Shown here: in pieces, positions 23,911 to 31,834 of the stretch | Numbering within the stretch: position 1 is the stretch's first letter | How the letters are laid out: the number at the start of each line of letters is the position of its first letter | NCBI RefSeq assembly: GCF_000725885.1 | Contig: NZ_JODR01000042.1 | Coordinates: 1-34,751, forward strand | Reading direction: 5' to 3' | Length of the DNA stretch: 34,751 nucleotides | Origin: Streptomyces albus subsp. albus | GTDB lineage: Bacteria; Actinomycetota; Actinomycetes; Streptomycetales; Streptomycetaceae | Program-made: the position numbers and the translations under genes | Notes under the pieces: generated by a model | The model's input: the letters and a program-made list of their open reading frames with translations, nothing else | Told to the model about the DNA's origin: nothing | The model's database searches: none

Positions 23911-24201
23911 TCAGTGCGGAGCCTGTGCGGGGCCTTCGCCGCGGATGCGGTCGAGGATGTCGAAGTGAAGCGCAGCCAGACCGCCGGGAGGCAGCGGGGC
24001 GGGGCTGCCGGTGAGGGTGTACCACTCGTCGGCGCCGGTGTACTGGACCGTGATGTCGGCGCGCCTGTCGGGCAGGAGAACGGTGCACACCGTCAGGTCG
24101 CCGGTGATGACGCCGACCTCGTCGGTCATCGCTCCACCGGCTCCCGCGGTCACCGCGTCCATCATCTGCCGAGTCTCACGTTTGCGGTCATGTGTGTTCA
24201 T
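23911..24201 (-). CDS. Small conserved hypothetical protein
   Basis: 96-residue protein of unknown function, hydrophilic N-terminus MNTHDRKRETRQMMDAVTAG, then a beta-rich body (DEVGVITGDLTVCTVLLPDR and ITVQYTGADEWYTLTGSPAP) and a helical end (LHFDILDRIRGEG). No signal peptide or membrane segment is seen. The ATG at 24201 is chosen as the natural start; the frame extends upstream only as Arg-rich shadow. No ribosome binding site precedes it. Coding GC bias is clear through the core. It stands alone between the GNAT remnant and a long non-coding stretch. Confidence 0.65.
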   Translation of the reverse strand: MNTHDRKRETRQMMDAVTAGAGGAMTDEVGVITGDLTVCTVLLPDRRADITVQYTGADEWYTLTGSPAPLPPGGLAALHFDILDRIRGEGPAQAPH

Positions 24202-24692
24202 AAGGTGCAGGTATCCAGCACGCGGCCGAATTAGCGCCTCGTGGCCCCGCTCACCTGCGGACAGTGGGGTGACTCGGCCACGCTGCACGAGCATGTGCGG
24301 GTGCACCGGCAGGGTGCGGCGGCCGGCGCCGGCGGATCCAGGAGGTGTCGCCCGCGCGCGGCTCCGGAGGACCGGCGACGGGCGCGGCAGGCCCGTCGCG
24401 CGTCACGCCCCCGCGACGACCAGCGACCGTGCCGGTGGCCGTGCCGTGGCGGGTGGCCGGGGCCGGTCGCCGCGGCCGGGTCCGCGCTTGTGCTCGTATG
24501 CCCTTCGCCCCGTGGGCCCGGTGGCCCGGGCGCCGGCGACCGGGCCGGGGTGCCCGGGTTCGCCGGAGTTGGCCGCGGCACGGATCGTCCGGATCTGGCC
24601 GTCGGGCGGGGCGCCCACGTGCTGCACGTGGGCGCCCCGGAGGGCCGGACGGAAGCAGCGGGGCGGCCACCCGGTACAGGACCTCCCCGCGG
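24202..24692. other. Gene-free stretch ending in a strong terminator
   Basis: No gene is supported over 24202-24600. A plus-strand frame at about 24480-24640 (PDLAVGRGAHVLHVGAPEG) vaguely recalls FG-GAP-type sequence but has no start and runs through the terminator, so it is not called. Confidence 0.5.
24608..24638. terminator. Intrinsic terminator of the SRPBCC gene
   Basis: Perfect 14-bp stem (GGGGCGCCCACGTG with CACGTGGGCGCCCC) and a 3-nt loop, 55 nt beyond the stop of the leftward SRPBCC gene. Confidence 0.85.
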
Positions 24693-25148
24693 TCAGCCGG
24701 CCCCGGCCCGGCGCTCCTCCGCTGCGGCGTACGCGGCCAGGCCGTCCGCCATGCGCTGCATGAAGCGGGTCAGATACCACTGCCAGAACCGCCCGGTGAA
24801 ACGGGGCTTGGGCTCGAAGCGCCCCGACCAGGTGAGGTCGGTGCCGCCCTGCGGAGCCTCGGCGAGTTCGACGGTGCCCCGGTAGAACCGGAACGGCGCG
24901 CCCAGGTTCTCGTAGCCGAACAGCCGGTCGGCGACCAGTTCGACGACGCGTTCCCGGGAGACGGACCGGCCGGTGCGGAAGACCCGGGTGTCACCGACCC
25001 CCTGCCGCTCCCCCGGATCACCGCCGCCCTCGGTCTCGGCGGCGTCGATCGGTGACCACAACGGCCAGGTGGACGGACGGACGAGCAGCGAGAAGACTGC
25101 TTCGGGGGGCGCGAGCGAATGTGCGGTGACGGTGTAGCTGTAGGGCAT
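24693..25148 (-). CDS. SRPBCC (START/polyketide cyclase-like) protein
   Basis: 151-residue protein of the SRPBCC superfamily, a helix-grip fold with a deep hydrophobic pocket for small lipophilic ligands. It begins with the strand YSYTVTAHSLAPPEAVFSLL, followed by the conserved WPLWSPI, a middle FGYENLGAPFRFYRGTVELA and the long C-terminal helix RFWQWYLTRFMQRMADGL. The ATG at 25148 lies 6 nt after TAGCGT on the minus strand, so the gene can be leaderless, but it may also be read from the AraC gene ending 56 nt upstream. It could be the AraC regulator's target, binding or transforming its signal molecule; the ligand is unknown. Confidence 0.82.
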   Translation of the reverse strand: MPYSYTVTAHSLAPPEAVFSLLVRPSTWPLWSPIDAAETEGGGDPGERQGVGDTRVFRTGRSVSRERVVELVADRLFGYENLGAPFRFYRGTVELAEAPQGGTDLTWSGRFEPKPRFTGRFWQWYLTRFMQRMADGLAAYAAAEERRAGAG

Positions 25149-25204
25149 GGCGCCACGCTAGGTCGGCCGTGCGGGGAGGGCGATGCGCCAGATTGCTCAC
25201 CCGT

Positions 25205-26086
25205 CTACACGATCCTGCGGTACGCCGAGGGCCGGACGCCGACGTGTGCCAGGAACGCCGAGGACAGGCTGCCGGGGCTCGCGAAACCGCAGCGCTGGGC
25301 GATCTGCGCCAAGGGGAGATCGGTGGTGGTGAGCAACTCCTGTGCCCGCTCGATCCTCAGCCGCGTCAGATACCGGTACGGGGTCTGGCCGGTTGCCGCA
25401 CGGAAGACACGGATGAAGTGGTAGACGCTCAGGTGCGCTTCGGCGGCGATCTCGGCCAGGGTCAACGGGTCGGCCAGCCGCTGCCGCATCAGCGCGATGC
25501 CCGCGCGGACGGCCGCGCGCTCGGGGCCCGGTGCGCGGTGGTCCCGGCCGCCCGTCAGCAGATGCGTGACGAGGAACGCGGCGGCCGATTCCGCGTACAG
25601 GTCGTCGGCACCTCCGGCCGCGGGCAGGGCACGCATGATCTGCTCGACGACCGTGTCGCCCGCGGCGACACGGTCCCGGATCGCTTCGAAGTCGGGGGCG
25701 CCGCCGCCCAGTTCGCCCGCTGTCCGGTCCACCGTGGCCCGCGGGATGTGAACCTGGACGGTGCTCAGGGTGGACGTCGCGCGGTAGCTGCGCACGGTCG
25801 CGTGGCCGGGCACCATCAGTTCCAGGCGGCCGGGGACCCAGCGCCGCCGGGTCGCTCTTCCGCCACTGCGCACCCGCATCGTGGTGTCCCCGCCGGTGCA
25901 CAGCACCAGGTGCAGGTCGGACACCCCGGGCAGCGGGAACGACTCGGCCTCCCGGGCGTGGGTGAAGCACTGCACGAGCATCGACCGCCAGCCCGCGGTC
26001 TGCCAGCTGCAGTAGGTGTGCCGCACGAGCCCGTCCGCGTCGCAGTCCGCGTACGGCGCCAGGTCGAAGTCCCGGGAGTCGAACAC
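25205..26086 (-). CDS. AraC family transcriptional regulator
   Basis: 293-residue regulator. The N-terminal ~170 residues form a cupin-like sensor (FPLPGVSDLHLVLCTGGDTT, VPGRLELMVPGHATVRSYRA). The C-terminal AraC/XylS domain (about 195-293) has two helix-turn-helices: DPLTLAEIAAEAHLSVYHFI and LPLAQIAQRCGFASPGSLSS, followed by the family's closing VGVRPSAYRR. The GTG at 26086 follows TAGGGT on the minus strand by 6 nt, suggesting a leaderless start. An SRPBCC gene lies 56 nt downstream on the same strand and is the best candidate partner or target. The effector is unknown. Confidence 0.9.
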   Translation of the reverse strand: MFDSRDFDLAPYADCDADGLVRHTYCSWQTAGWRSMLVQCFTHAREAESFPLPGVSDLHLVLCTGGDTTMRVRSGGRATRRRWVPGRLELMVPGHATVRSYRATSTLSTVQVHIPRATVDRTAGELGGGAPDFEAIRDRVAAGDTVVEQIMRALPAAGGADDLYAESAAAFLVTHLLTGGRDHRAPGPERAAVRAGIALMRQRLADPLTLAEIAAEAHLSVYHFIRVFRAATGQTPYRYLTRLRIERAQELLTTTDLPLAQIAQRCGFASPGSLSSAFLAHVGVRPSAYRRIV

Positions 26087-26255
26087 CCTGCCACCCTACG
26101 TCCGGGCCGCCGCACGGGACCGCACGGCTCGGACCACCCGTCAGCGGCCTGCTCACGGCGGGGCAGGCGCATGGCGCGCCCCGGCCGTCTGCCGTTCCTG
26201 CCGGCGGCGCCGGGTGTCGCGAGGCCGCCGCGGCTCCCCCGTCGGACCGCTCCGG

Positions 26256-27761
26256 TCACCGCGGCCCGTCCCACGGGTCATCCAGCGGCACCGCCGCGCC
26301 CCTGCCCTGCTCGACGGCATCACCGCCCTGCGCCACCGCGCCCCTGCCCTGCTCGGCGGCGTGCCGGTCCTTCGCCGCGGCGTCCGGTCCCGGCCCCACC
26401 ACCTCCGGGTGCCGGCCGGGGGTCTTCCGTTCCGGCTCGGGGCGCCGGCCCGCCCGGCGGCGCAGGGCGGCGACGACGGCCAGGACGAGGCCGACGGCCA
26501 GTACGGCGGCGCCGCGCAGCCACACCTCCGCCTCGACCTGAGTGGCCAGCAGCACACAGGAGACGGCACCGAGCACGGGCACCACCGCCGGGGTGCGGAA
26601 GTGGTCACGCTCGGCCGGCCTGCGCCGCAGCACCAGCGCGGCGGTGTTCACCAGGAAGAAGACCACCAGCAGCAGGAGCACCAGGGTGGAGGCGAGCACG
26701 GCGACACTGCCGGTCAGGGCGAGAAGCAGGGACAGGGCCGTGGTGGCGACGACGGCGACCCACGGCGTACGGCGTCCGGGCAGCACCCGGGACAGGACGC
26801 CCGGCAGCAGCCCGTCACGTGCCATCCCGAAGGCGAGGCGGGAGGCCATGATGCCGGTGAGCAGCGCGCCGTTGGCCACGGCGACCAGCGCCACCACGCT
26901 GAAGAGACGCGGCGGCACCCCGCCGGCCTCCCGGACCACCTCCAGCAGCGGGCCGCTGCTGTGCACCAGCGTGTGCGCCGGTACGGCCGCCGCGGCGACG
27001 CAGCCGACCAGCAGGTACACCAGCCCGGCCGTCAGCAGCGCGCCGAACAGGGCGCGCGGGTAGGAGCGCCGTGGATCGCGGGTCTCCTCGGCCACGTTGA
27101 CGGACGTCTCGAAGCCGACGAACGAGTAGTAGGCCAGCACGGCTCCGCCGAGTACCGCGGCGACCGGGCCGTGGTGGACCGTGCCCACGTCGGCCAGCCG
27201 TCGCGGGTCCCCGTCGCCGCGTGCCAGCACCCAGGCGCCGAGCGCGATGACGAGGAGCAGGCCGCCGACCTCGATGCCGGTGGCGACGGCGTTGGCGCGG
27301 GTGGAGGCGCTGATACCGCGCAGGTTGAGCAGGGCGAGCGCGGCCAGGAACACGAGCGCGACCAGGGCGACGGGCAGCGAGACGAACTCGGTGAGGTAAT
27401 CACCGGCGAAGCCACGCGTCAGCGCCCCCACCGACACCACCCCGGCGGCCAGCATGCAGAATCCGGCGAGGAAGCCGACGAACGGGCCGTAGGCGAGGGC
27501 GGCGTAGTGGGCGGCGCCCCCGGCGCGCGGGGAACGGGTGGCCAGCTCCGCGTAGGACGCCGCCGTCAGCAGGGCGAGGCACAGTGCCGCGGTCAGCGGC
27601 AGCCACACCGCCGGCCCGGATTCGGCCGCGACCTGGCCCACCAGGACGTAGGCCCCCGCTCCCAGGACGTCGCCGAGGATGAAGAAGTACAGGAGCGGGG
27701 TGGTGAGGGCCTGCCGTAGGGGGGAGGAACGGTTCGTCTGCGCACCGGGGGTCTGATCCAT
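26256..27761 (-). CDS. APC superfamily amino acid permease
   Basis: 501-residue amino acid-polyamine-organocation transporter with about 12 membrane helices. The N-terminal helix break GDVLGAGAYVLVGQVA matches the substrate-binding GxG region of TM1, and TM6 contains AYYSFVGFETSVNVAEETRD, a family hallmark followed by PRRSYPRAL. The ATG at 27761 is chosen because the sequence upstream is shadow; no clear Shine-Dalgarno sequence is present. The last 55 residues are hydrophilic and contain repeats of EQGRGA/AQGGDA, visible as a 42-nt-spaced DNA repeat beginning near 26295. The substrate is unknown. Confidence 0.88.
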   Translation of the reverse strand: MDQTPGAQTNRSSPLRQALTTPLLYFFILGDVLGAGAYVLVGQVAAESGPAVWLPLTAALCLALLTAASYAELATRSPRAGGAAHYAALAYGPFVGFLAGFCMLAAGVVSVGALTRGFAGDYLTEFVSLPVALVALVFLAALALLNLRGISASTRANAVATGIEVGGLLLVIALGAWVLARGDGDPRRLADVGTVHHGPVAAVLGGAVLAYYSFVGFETSVNVAEETRDPRRSYPRALFGALLTAGLVYLLVGCVAAAAVPAHTLVHSSGPLLEVVREAGGVPPRLFSVVALVAVANGALLTGIMASRLAFGMARDGLLPGVLSRVLPGRRTPWVAVVATTALSLLLALTGSVAVLASTLVLLLLVVFFLVNTAALVLRRRPAERDHFRTPAVVPVLGAVSCVLLATQVEAEVWLRGAAVLAVGLVLAVVAALRRRAGRRPEPERKTPGRHPEVVGPGPDAAAKDRHAAEQGRGAVAQGGDAVEQGRGAAVPLDDPWDGPR

Positions 27762-27944
27762 GGGCCACGTGTGCCCGCTCAGGTGACGGAACACCTCGCG
27801 GTGACCACCGTTCGGGCGGCTGGCCGGGCGCCCGGCCCCGTGCCCTGCCCGCTGAGTGCCGTACAGCGCTCCCCTCGCTGCCGGTACGGGAACGGAGGCC
27901 CGGGAACAGTGCTTCCGACGCCTCGGGCCGCAGCCGCGCATAGG

Positions 27945-27981
27945 CTGCCGGCCCCCGCCGGGTGACGGCGGGGGCCGGCAG
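27945..27981. terminator. Strong intrinsic terminator
   Basis: Perfect 16-bp stem (27945-27960 with 27966-27981) and 5-nt loop, 63 nt beyond the stop of the leftward 28044-28517 gene; it also insulates the APC permease promoter. Confidence 0.9.
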
Positions 27982-28043
27982 TCTCATGCGCTGCTCGGGC
28001 CGTCGCGGGAAGCGACTCGAAGAGGCTGTGCCGCGACAGCCGC

Positions 28044-28517
28044 TCAGTGCGGCAGAGTGCCGTACTGAGCGGTGAGGAAGGCGCGTTGTTCCTCGTCGTC
28101 GGGGAGTGTGAAGTCGGCCGACCAGGGGACGGGGCAGGGGCCCGAGTGCTCGATCTCCGGGCACAGGGTCGCCGTCAACTGGTCGAGCAGTTCGCCGGCG
28201 TTCTCCGGGTCGCCGGAGACACCGATGCGCAGCTCATGGACCGCGCGACCGTCCGGTGACTGCCCCGGGTGCTCCACCTGCCACTGCTCGGGGAGCTCGG
28301 CGTACAGTTCCCGGACGGTCATCTCGTCGTCCAGGCCGGGAGCGGCCAGTTCGCTCGCTCCCGCGGTCTTCAGCACCCATTCCGCCGCCGCTTCCTCCCG
28401 CTGCGGCACCAGTTCGGAGAGGCGTTTCCGTACGGACGCGGTCACGCTGGAAAGCTCCTCGGCACTGGCGAACACGCCGATGCGCAATTCGTAGAGCGAG
28501 ATTCTGACGGCGTTCAC
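28044..28517 (-). CDS. Hypothetical protein with internal ELRIGV duplication
   Basis: 157-residue acidic, soluble protein of unknown function. Two halves start alike: VRISLYELRIGVFASAEELS (4-23) and AVHELRIGVSGDPENAGELL (about 90-109), suggesting an ancient duplication of one alpha/beta unit. No signal peptide or membrane segment is seen. The GTG at 28517 has GGAG 5 nt upstream and lies only 28 nt after the stop of the secreted small gene, so both are probably one operon ending at the terminator 27945-27981. A partner relationship with the secreted protein is possible but unproven. Confidence 0.72.
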   Translation of the reverse strand: MNAVRISLYELRIGVFASAEELSSVTASVRKRLSELVPQREEAAAEWVLKTAGASELAAPGLDDEMTVRELYAELPEQWQVEHPGQSPDGRAVHELRIGVSGDPENAGELLDQLTATLCPEIEHSGPCPVPWSADFTLPDDEEQRAFLTAQYGTLPH

Positions 28518-28545
28518 GGGGGCTCCTGTTCTCCCGGATGACGGC

Positions 28546-28851
28546 CTAATGGACGCTGATCGTGCGGCAGTGCTTGGCTCGGTATCCCCTGCCGACACTG
28601 TCGTTCGCGTTCTTCTTCGCGGCTGCGACCGCCGCGGGCTTCGTCCTGCCCCGCCCCGTACCGAACACGAAGCCGACCGCGTTGTTGTCGCTGAGCCTGA
28701 TCTTCGAGCATTTGACCTTGGCAGTGTAGCTCTTGAGGACCACCGCAGGACCGAGGGCTTCGTACGCCGACGCGGTCGAGACGGGGAGGCTCAGCGAGGC
28801 GGCGGTGAGGACCGCCGCCAGGGAAATCCGGACGCGCTGCGAAGTGGTCAC
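28546..28851 (-). CDS. Small secreted protein, first gene of a two-gene operon
   Basis: 101-residue protein with a clear Sec signal peptide (VRISLAAVLTAASLSLPVS, cleavage near TASA-YEA at residues 26-29), giving a basic mature product of about 73 residues. That product has two Cys (KVKCSKIRL and AKHCRTISV) likely to form a disulfide, and a helical Lys/Ala/Asn-rich centre. The family is not recognised. The GTG at 28851 is preceded by AAGGAGG with 5-nt spacing, the best ribosome binding site in the region. The next gene starts 28 nt downstream. An inverted repeat GCCTCC/GGAGGC (28900-28924) lies in the probable leader. Confidence 0.75.
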   Translation of the reverse strand: MTTSQRVRISLAAVLTAASLSLPVSTASAYEALGPAVVLKSYTAKVKCSKIRLSDNNAVGFVFGTGRGRTKPAAVAAAKKNANDSVGRGYRAKHCRTISVH

Positions 28852-29020
28852 GCTTTCCTCCTTGAGGATCCGGGATCGTGATGCCGGCGCTCAATTGAAG
28901 CCTCCCTGACGGGAAGGCGGAGGCAGCTAATCGTCCAAACCACGCGCACGTGTGAATACCCGGAGCGATATTCCTCCCATAGCACAAGCCGCACTCGGTC
29001 CTGCACCGGCGTACCGCTCG

Positions 29021-29899
29021 CTACAGCCGGCGGGAGGGGACGCTCGCGCGGGCGAGGACGGACAGTTCGAACGGCCGGAGGGCGTCGGTGCGTTCCCATT
29101 CCGAGGCGTCGACCGTCTCGCGTTGCCGCACGTACTCGACCGGCCGGAGGCCGTGTCCGAGCAGGAGGGCGTCCATCTCCTCGATGCCCAGGAAGGTCCG
29201 CCAGGGCTCGCCCTGCTCGGCAGCCGCCGCCATGACGAGCTCCGCGTACGACTGACCCGCCGCGTCACGGAGTCCGGCCGGGAGAAGGTGCTCCACGATC
29301 AGTTCGGTGCCGGGCGCGAAGCCACTGACGACCGACAGCGTCTGCCCGATCGCTTCCGGGGTGAGATACATCGTGACCCCGAGCCAGCTGATCAGCGCGG
29401 GCCGGGCCGGATCGAAGCCGGCCCGGACGAGGTGACCGGCCAGCGAGTCGGCGGATTCCTTCTCGAAATCGACGGGGACGAAAACGGCGGACGGCGGCAC
29501 CTTCGTATCCGTCTCCGACAGCACGGCCCGCTTCCAGCACTGGGTCGCCGGCTTGTCCACCTCGAACACCCGTATGCGGTCGGCCAGTGCCGAGCGGTAG
29601 GCGAAGGAGTCCAGCCCCGCGCCGAGGATCACGTACTGGTCGAGTCCCCGGCCGATCAGCTCGGAGAGCCGGTCCTCGGTGTAGCGGCTGCGGGTGACGG
29701 CCGTCGACCGTGCGCCCGCCAGGACCGGATAGCTGCCGTATGCGCGGTGATAGCCGAGGAGTTCTTCGGCGCGTTCACCCAGGAAAGTCTGCGCCAGGGT
29801 GTCGACGAAGATCGAAGGTGCGTCGTCGACGAGGAGATGGGCCGCGCGTGCGGCAGCCGACATGAGAGCCGTTCGACTGGGGTGTCCGTTGTTCTTCAC
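29021..29899 (-). CDS. Class I SAM-dependent methyltransferase (TIGR00027/LCM-like)
   Basis: 292-residue methyltransferase of the actinobacterial putative O-methyltransferase group related to leucine carboxyl methyltransferases. SAM-binding motif I is YVILGAGLDSFAYR (residues 89-102), followed by RVFEVDKPATQCWKR (acidic residue binding the ribose) and SWLGVTMYLTPEAIGQTL, a hallmark of the family. RSRYTEDRLSELIGRGLDQY precedes motif I. The GTG at 29899 is chosen because the preceding frame is shadow. Upstream is a 90-bp AT-rich patch (about 29910-30010) unlike its surroundings, presumably the promoter. The acceptor substrate is unknown. Confidence 0.88.
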   Translation of the reverse strand: MKNNGHPSRTALMSAAARAAHLLVDDAPSIFVDTLAQTFLGERAEELLGYHRAYGSYPVLAGARSTAVTRSRYTEDRLSELIGRGLDQYVILGAGLDSFAYRSALADRIRVFEVDKPATQCWKRAVLSETDTKVPPSAVFVPVDFEKESADSLAGHLVRAGFDPARPALISWLGVTMYLTPEAIGQTLSVVSGFAPGTELIVEHLLPAGLRDAAGQSYAELVMAAAAEQGEPWRTFLGIEEMDALLLGHGLRPVEYVRQRETVDASEWERTDALRPFELSVLARASVPSRRL

Positions 29900-30096
29900 G
29901 GCGAAGGACCTTAACCCGAGATTTTCACATGTTAACACAAAGAAAAATCTTCCATAAGGCCCTTCGAGTTCCGATCCGATAACGGGTGGCCGGGCAATCG
30001 GACGAAGAATATGTGGGCTTTCCTGCTTCCCGGAACGCAACCGCGGAATTCCTCGCGGAACCGCGAGGCCGGCCCGGCAGCCGGGACGGGTGACAG

Positions 30097-30134
30097 ACCA
30101 CGGGCCCCGGCCGCAACCGGCCGGGGCCCGTGGT
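30097..30134. terminator. Strong intrinsic terminator after the collapsed ABC locus
   Basis: Perfect 17-bp stem (30097-30113 with 30118-30134) and a CAAC tetraloop. It follows the stop of the FtsX-type tail by 16 nt, so it was probably the terminator of the original ABC operon. Confidence 0.9.
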
Positions 30135-30150
30135 GCCTCGGGTTCCGCTG

Positions 30151-30373
30151 TCAGGTGCGGGCCAGCGCCTGTGCGGGCGGGGTGCGCAGAGCCCGACGGG
30201 TGGGCAGACACCGTGAGGGTCACCTCGTCCAGCGCCCGCACCCGACCGGGATACGTCTTGCTGACGGCCGCCGGCTCCACGGCGGGCGCCTGCCGCCCGA
30301 TGCCGCTCCCGGGGTCCCGGACGGGGACGAGCCGCACGGTCTTCTCGTGCCCCCAGGCGCGCACGGGCCTCAT
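30151..30373 (-). pseudogene. ABC ATPase start fused to FtsX-type permease tail (deletion remnant)
   Basis: The ATG at 30373 has a strong GGGAGGAGG ribosome binding site and encodes ~55 residues ending VEPAAVSKTYPGRVRALDEV-TLTV, the opening of an ABC exporter ATPase just before the Walker A loop. There the ATPase stops. One base out of frame, near 30205-30211, the sequence continues LPTRRALRTPPAQALART and a TGA at 30151, the typical last residues of an FtsX/MacB-type permease. Walker A, signature, Walker B and nearly all of the permease are missing, so an internal deletion of perhaps 3 kb is inferred. Promoter, operator, ribosome binding site and terminator all remain. The likely regulator is the adjacent two-component system. 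Confidence 0.7.
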
Positions 30374-30498
30374 GCCTCCTCCCTCGTGCCGTGGTGGGCG
30401 GCGGGCGCGGCGGCGCGGGGCGGGGCGGCCGGGGCGGAGGCGGTCCGGGCCGGCCGCGGTGTCCGGGGCCTCGCGAGGCCACGGGAGGGATCGGTCAC
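30370..30498 (-). CDS. Possible 42-residue leader ORF coupled to the ABC gene
   Basis: A GTG at 30498 with AAGGAG 6 nt upstream opens a 42-residue Pro/Ala/Arg-rich frame (VTDPSRGLARPRTPRP...) whose TGA overlaps the ATG of the ABC remnant as ATGA. The overlap and ribosome binding site suggest translational coupling, but the peptide has no recognised features and may be fortuitous. Confidence 0.35.
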   Translation of the reverse strand: MTDPSRGLARPRTPRPARTASAPAAPPRAAAPAAHHGTREEA

Positions 30499-30536
30499 GG
30501 CATGCTCCTTGCTCGTGCGTGCGTCGAGGACGCGGC

Positions 30537-30604
30537 ACGCTAGGAACGATCGGCGGGGCGGACGATCCGGCCAGCGGGAAGCCGGGGGTACAGCAGGCTG
30601 TACC
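30537..30604 (-). promoter_or_regulatory. Leftward promoter with 18-bp palindromic response-regulator site (copy 1)
   Basis: GGTACAGCAGGCTGTACC (30587-30604) is a perfect 8-bp dyad with a 2-bp centre. On the minus strand TAGCGT (30537-30542) is the -10 box of the collapsed ABC operon, with TCGTCC 17 nt upstream as -35. The dyad centre is 53.5 bp from the -10 box, about -66 from the start, a usual activator position. It is also 189 bp upstream of the response regulator ATG. An identical site exists at 31885-31902. Confidence 0.75.
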
Positions 30605-30783
30605 TGCCGTGTGCGGCAACCTCCTTTGCGTGCCCGCTACTTGGCCCCGCGGCACAGCGGTGACCGGCGTTGCCCTATTGTCGCTGTCCGGGCGGCGCGC
30701 AGGCAGCGCAGGCAGTGCGGCCCGGCGGAGGACGCACGGGACGGCCGGTACGCCGGGGCCGTCAGCAGGGAAGAGAGCGTGTC

Positions 30784-31443
30784 ATGCGGGTTGTGATAGC
30801 CGAGGACGATCCGCTGCTGCGCGAGGGGCTGGCGCTGCTGCTGCGTGCGGAGTCCTTCGACGTCGTGGCCACGGCCGGGACGCCCGAGGAGTTCCTGGCC
30901 GCGGTGGAGACGCACGGACCCGATGTCGCCATCGTCGACGTCCGGATGCCCCCTACGCACACCGACGAGGGCATCAAGGCGGCGGTGCGGGCCAGGCGCA
31001 GCCGGCCGGGACTGGCCGTGCTCGTCCTGTCCGCCTACGTCGAGCAGGCGTTCGCCACCGAGCTGCTGGCGGAGGGCAGCGCCCGGCTCGGTTACCTCCT
31101 CAAGGAACGGGTCGGCCGGGTCCAGGAGTTCCTCACCGCGCTGCACCGGGTGGCGGACGGGGGCACGGCCATCGACCCGGAGGTCGTCACGCAGCTGTTC
31201 GCCCGCACCCGGCCCGACGCCCACCTGGACCGGCTCAGCCCCCGCGAGCGCGACGTGCTGGCCCTGATGGCGGAGGGGCTGGGCAACGCGGCGATCGCCG
31301 AGCGGCTGCGGATCACCGAGGGTGCGGTGCACAAGCACATCCGCAGCATCTTCGCGAAGCTCGGTCTGGCCCCCACCGACCGTACGGACCGCCGGGTCGC
31401 TGCCGTGCTCCGCTATCTCGACGACGCGCGCCGCCGCGCCTGA
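30784..31443 (+). CDS. NarL/LuxR-family two-component response regulator
   Basis: 219-residue response regulator. The receiver domain (1-120) has the acidic pocket at AEDD (6-9), the phosphoacceptor Asp52 (VAIVDVRMPP) and Lys about 106 in LLKERVG. The C-terminal LuxR-type helix-turn-helix (about 150-210) reads LSPRERDVLALMAEGLGNAA and ITEGAVHKHIRSIFAKLGL. The ATG at 30784 follows a weak GAGAG site. Its cognate kinase is the HisKA_3 protein at 31971, separated by one small leftward membrane gene. The likely DNA targets are the identical palindromes at 30587 and 31885. A self-complementary terminator follows the stop. Confidence 0.9.
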   Translation: MRVVIAEDDPLLREGLALLLRAESFDVVATAGTPEEFLAAVETHGPDVAIVDVRMPPTHTDEGIKAAVRARRSRPGLAVLVLSAYVEQAFATELLAEGSARLGYLLKERVGRVQEFLTALHRVADGGTAIDPEVVTQLFARTRPDAHLDRLSPRERDVLALMAEGLGNAAIAERLRITEGAVHKHIRSIFAKLGLAPTDRTDRRVAAVLRYLDDARRRA

Positions 31444-31460
31444 GCACCGGCCGGCGCCCC

Positions 31461-31482
31461 GGCTGCCCGTGCACGGGCAGCC
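31461..31482. terminator. Bidirectional terminator, perfect 22-bp palindrome
   Basis: GGCTGCCCG / CGGGCAGCC with a TGCA loop, between the converging response regulator and small membrane protein genes. Confidence 0.8.
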
Positions 31483-31495
31483 ACGGCGGCCCGGC

Positions 31496-31786
31496 TCAGC
31501 GGCGGGGCTGCCCGGGGCCGCCGTACGGGCCGGGAGCGGGGCGGGGCTCCCGGTGTCCGCGCCGCCGCACGAGGACGAGGCCGACGATGCAGGCGGCGGT
31601 GACCAGTCCGCAGGCCAGGTTGACCCTGGGGGCGACACCGATACCGGAGACCACCATGTTGGCCGTGGCACTCAGGACCAGCAGAGCCCACAGCACCCCG
31701 CGCAGGAGACCGGCCGGTGCGGGGCGCCCGGCGTGTTCGGGGCCGCCGCTCGCGGGGGTGAGACGGTAGGCGTCGCTCTCGGGCAT
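31496..31786 (-). CDS. Small two-helix membrane protein, probable target of the two-component system
   Basis: 96-residue protein with a hydrophilic N-terminus (MPESDAYRLTPASGGPEHAG), two membrane helices (LLRGVLWALLVLSATANMVV at about 27-46, and VNLACGLVTAACIVGLVLV at about 55-73) and a basic Pro/Gly-rich C-terminal tail. No family is recognised. The ATG at 31786 has AAGGA at suitable spacing. It lies between the response regulator and kinase genes on the opposite strand, and its promoter carries the same palindrome at the same distance as the collapsed ABC operon. It may modulate the kinase or act in the same envelope response; that role is inferred from regulation only. Confidence 0.75.
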   Translation of the reverse strand: MPESDAYRLTPASGGPEHAGRPAPAGLLRGVLWALLVLSATANMVVSGIGVAPRVNLACGLVTAACIVGLVLVRRRGHREPRPAPGPYGGPGQPRR

Positions 31787-31834
31787 CCCGGTTCCTTTCG
31801 CACGGCGGACGCAGCGTCCGCACTCCGCATCCGG

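Noticed and set aside
29900..30655. Long N-terminal extension of the methyltransferase frame
   Set aside because: It crosses the terminator, AT-rich promoter and ABC remnant; the methyltransferase domain starts at the GTG 29899.
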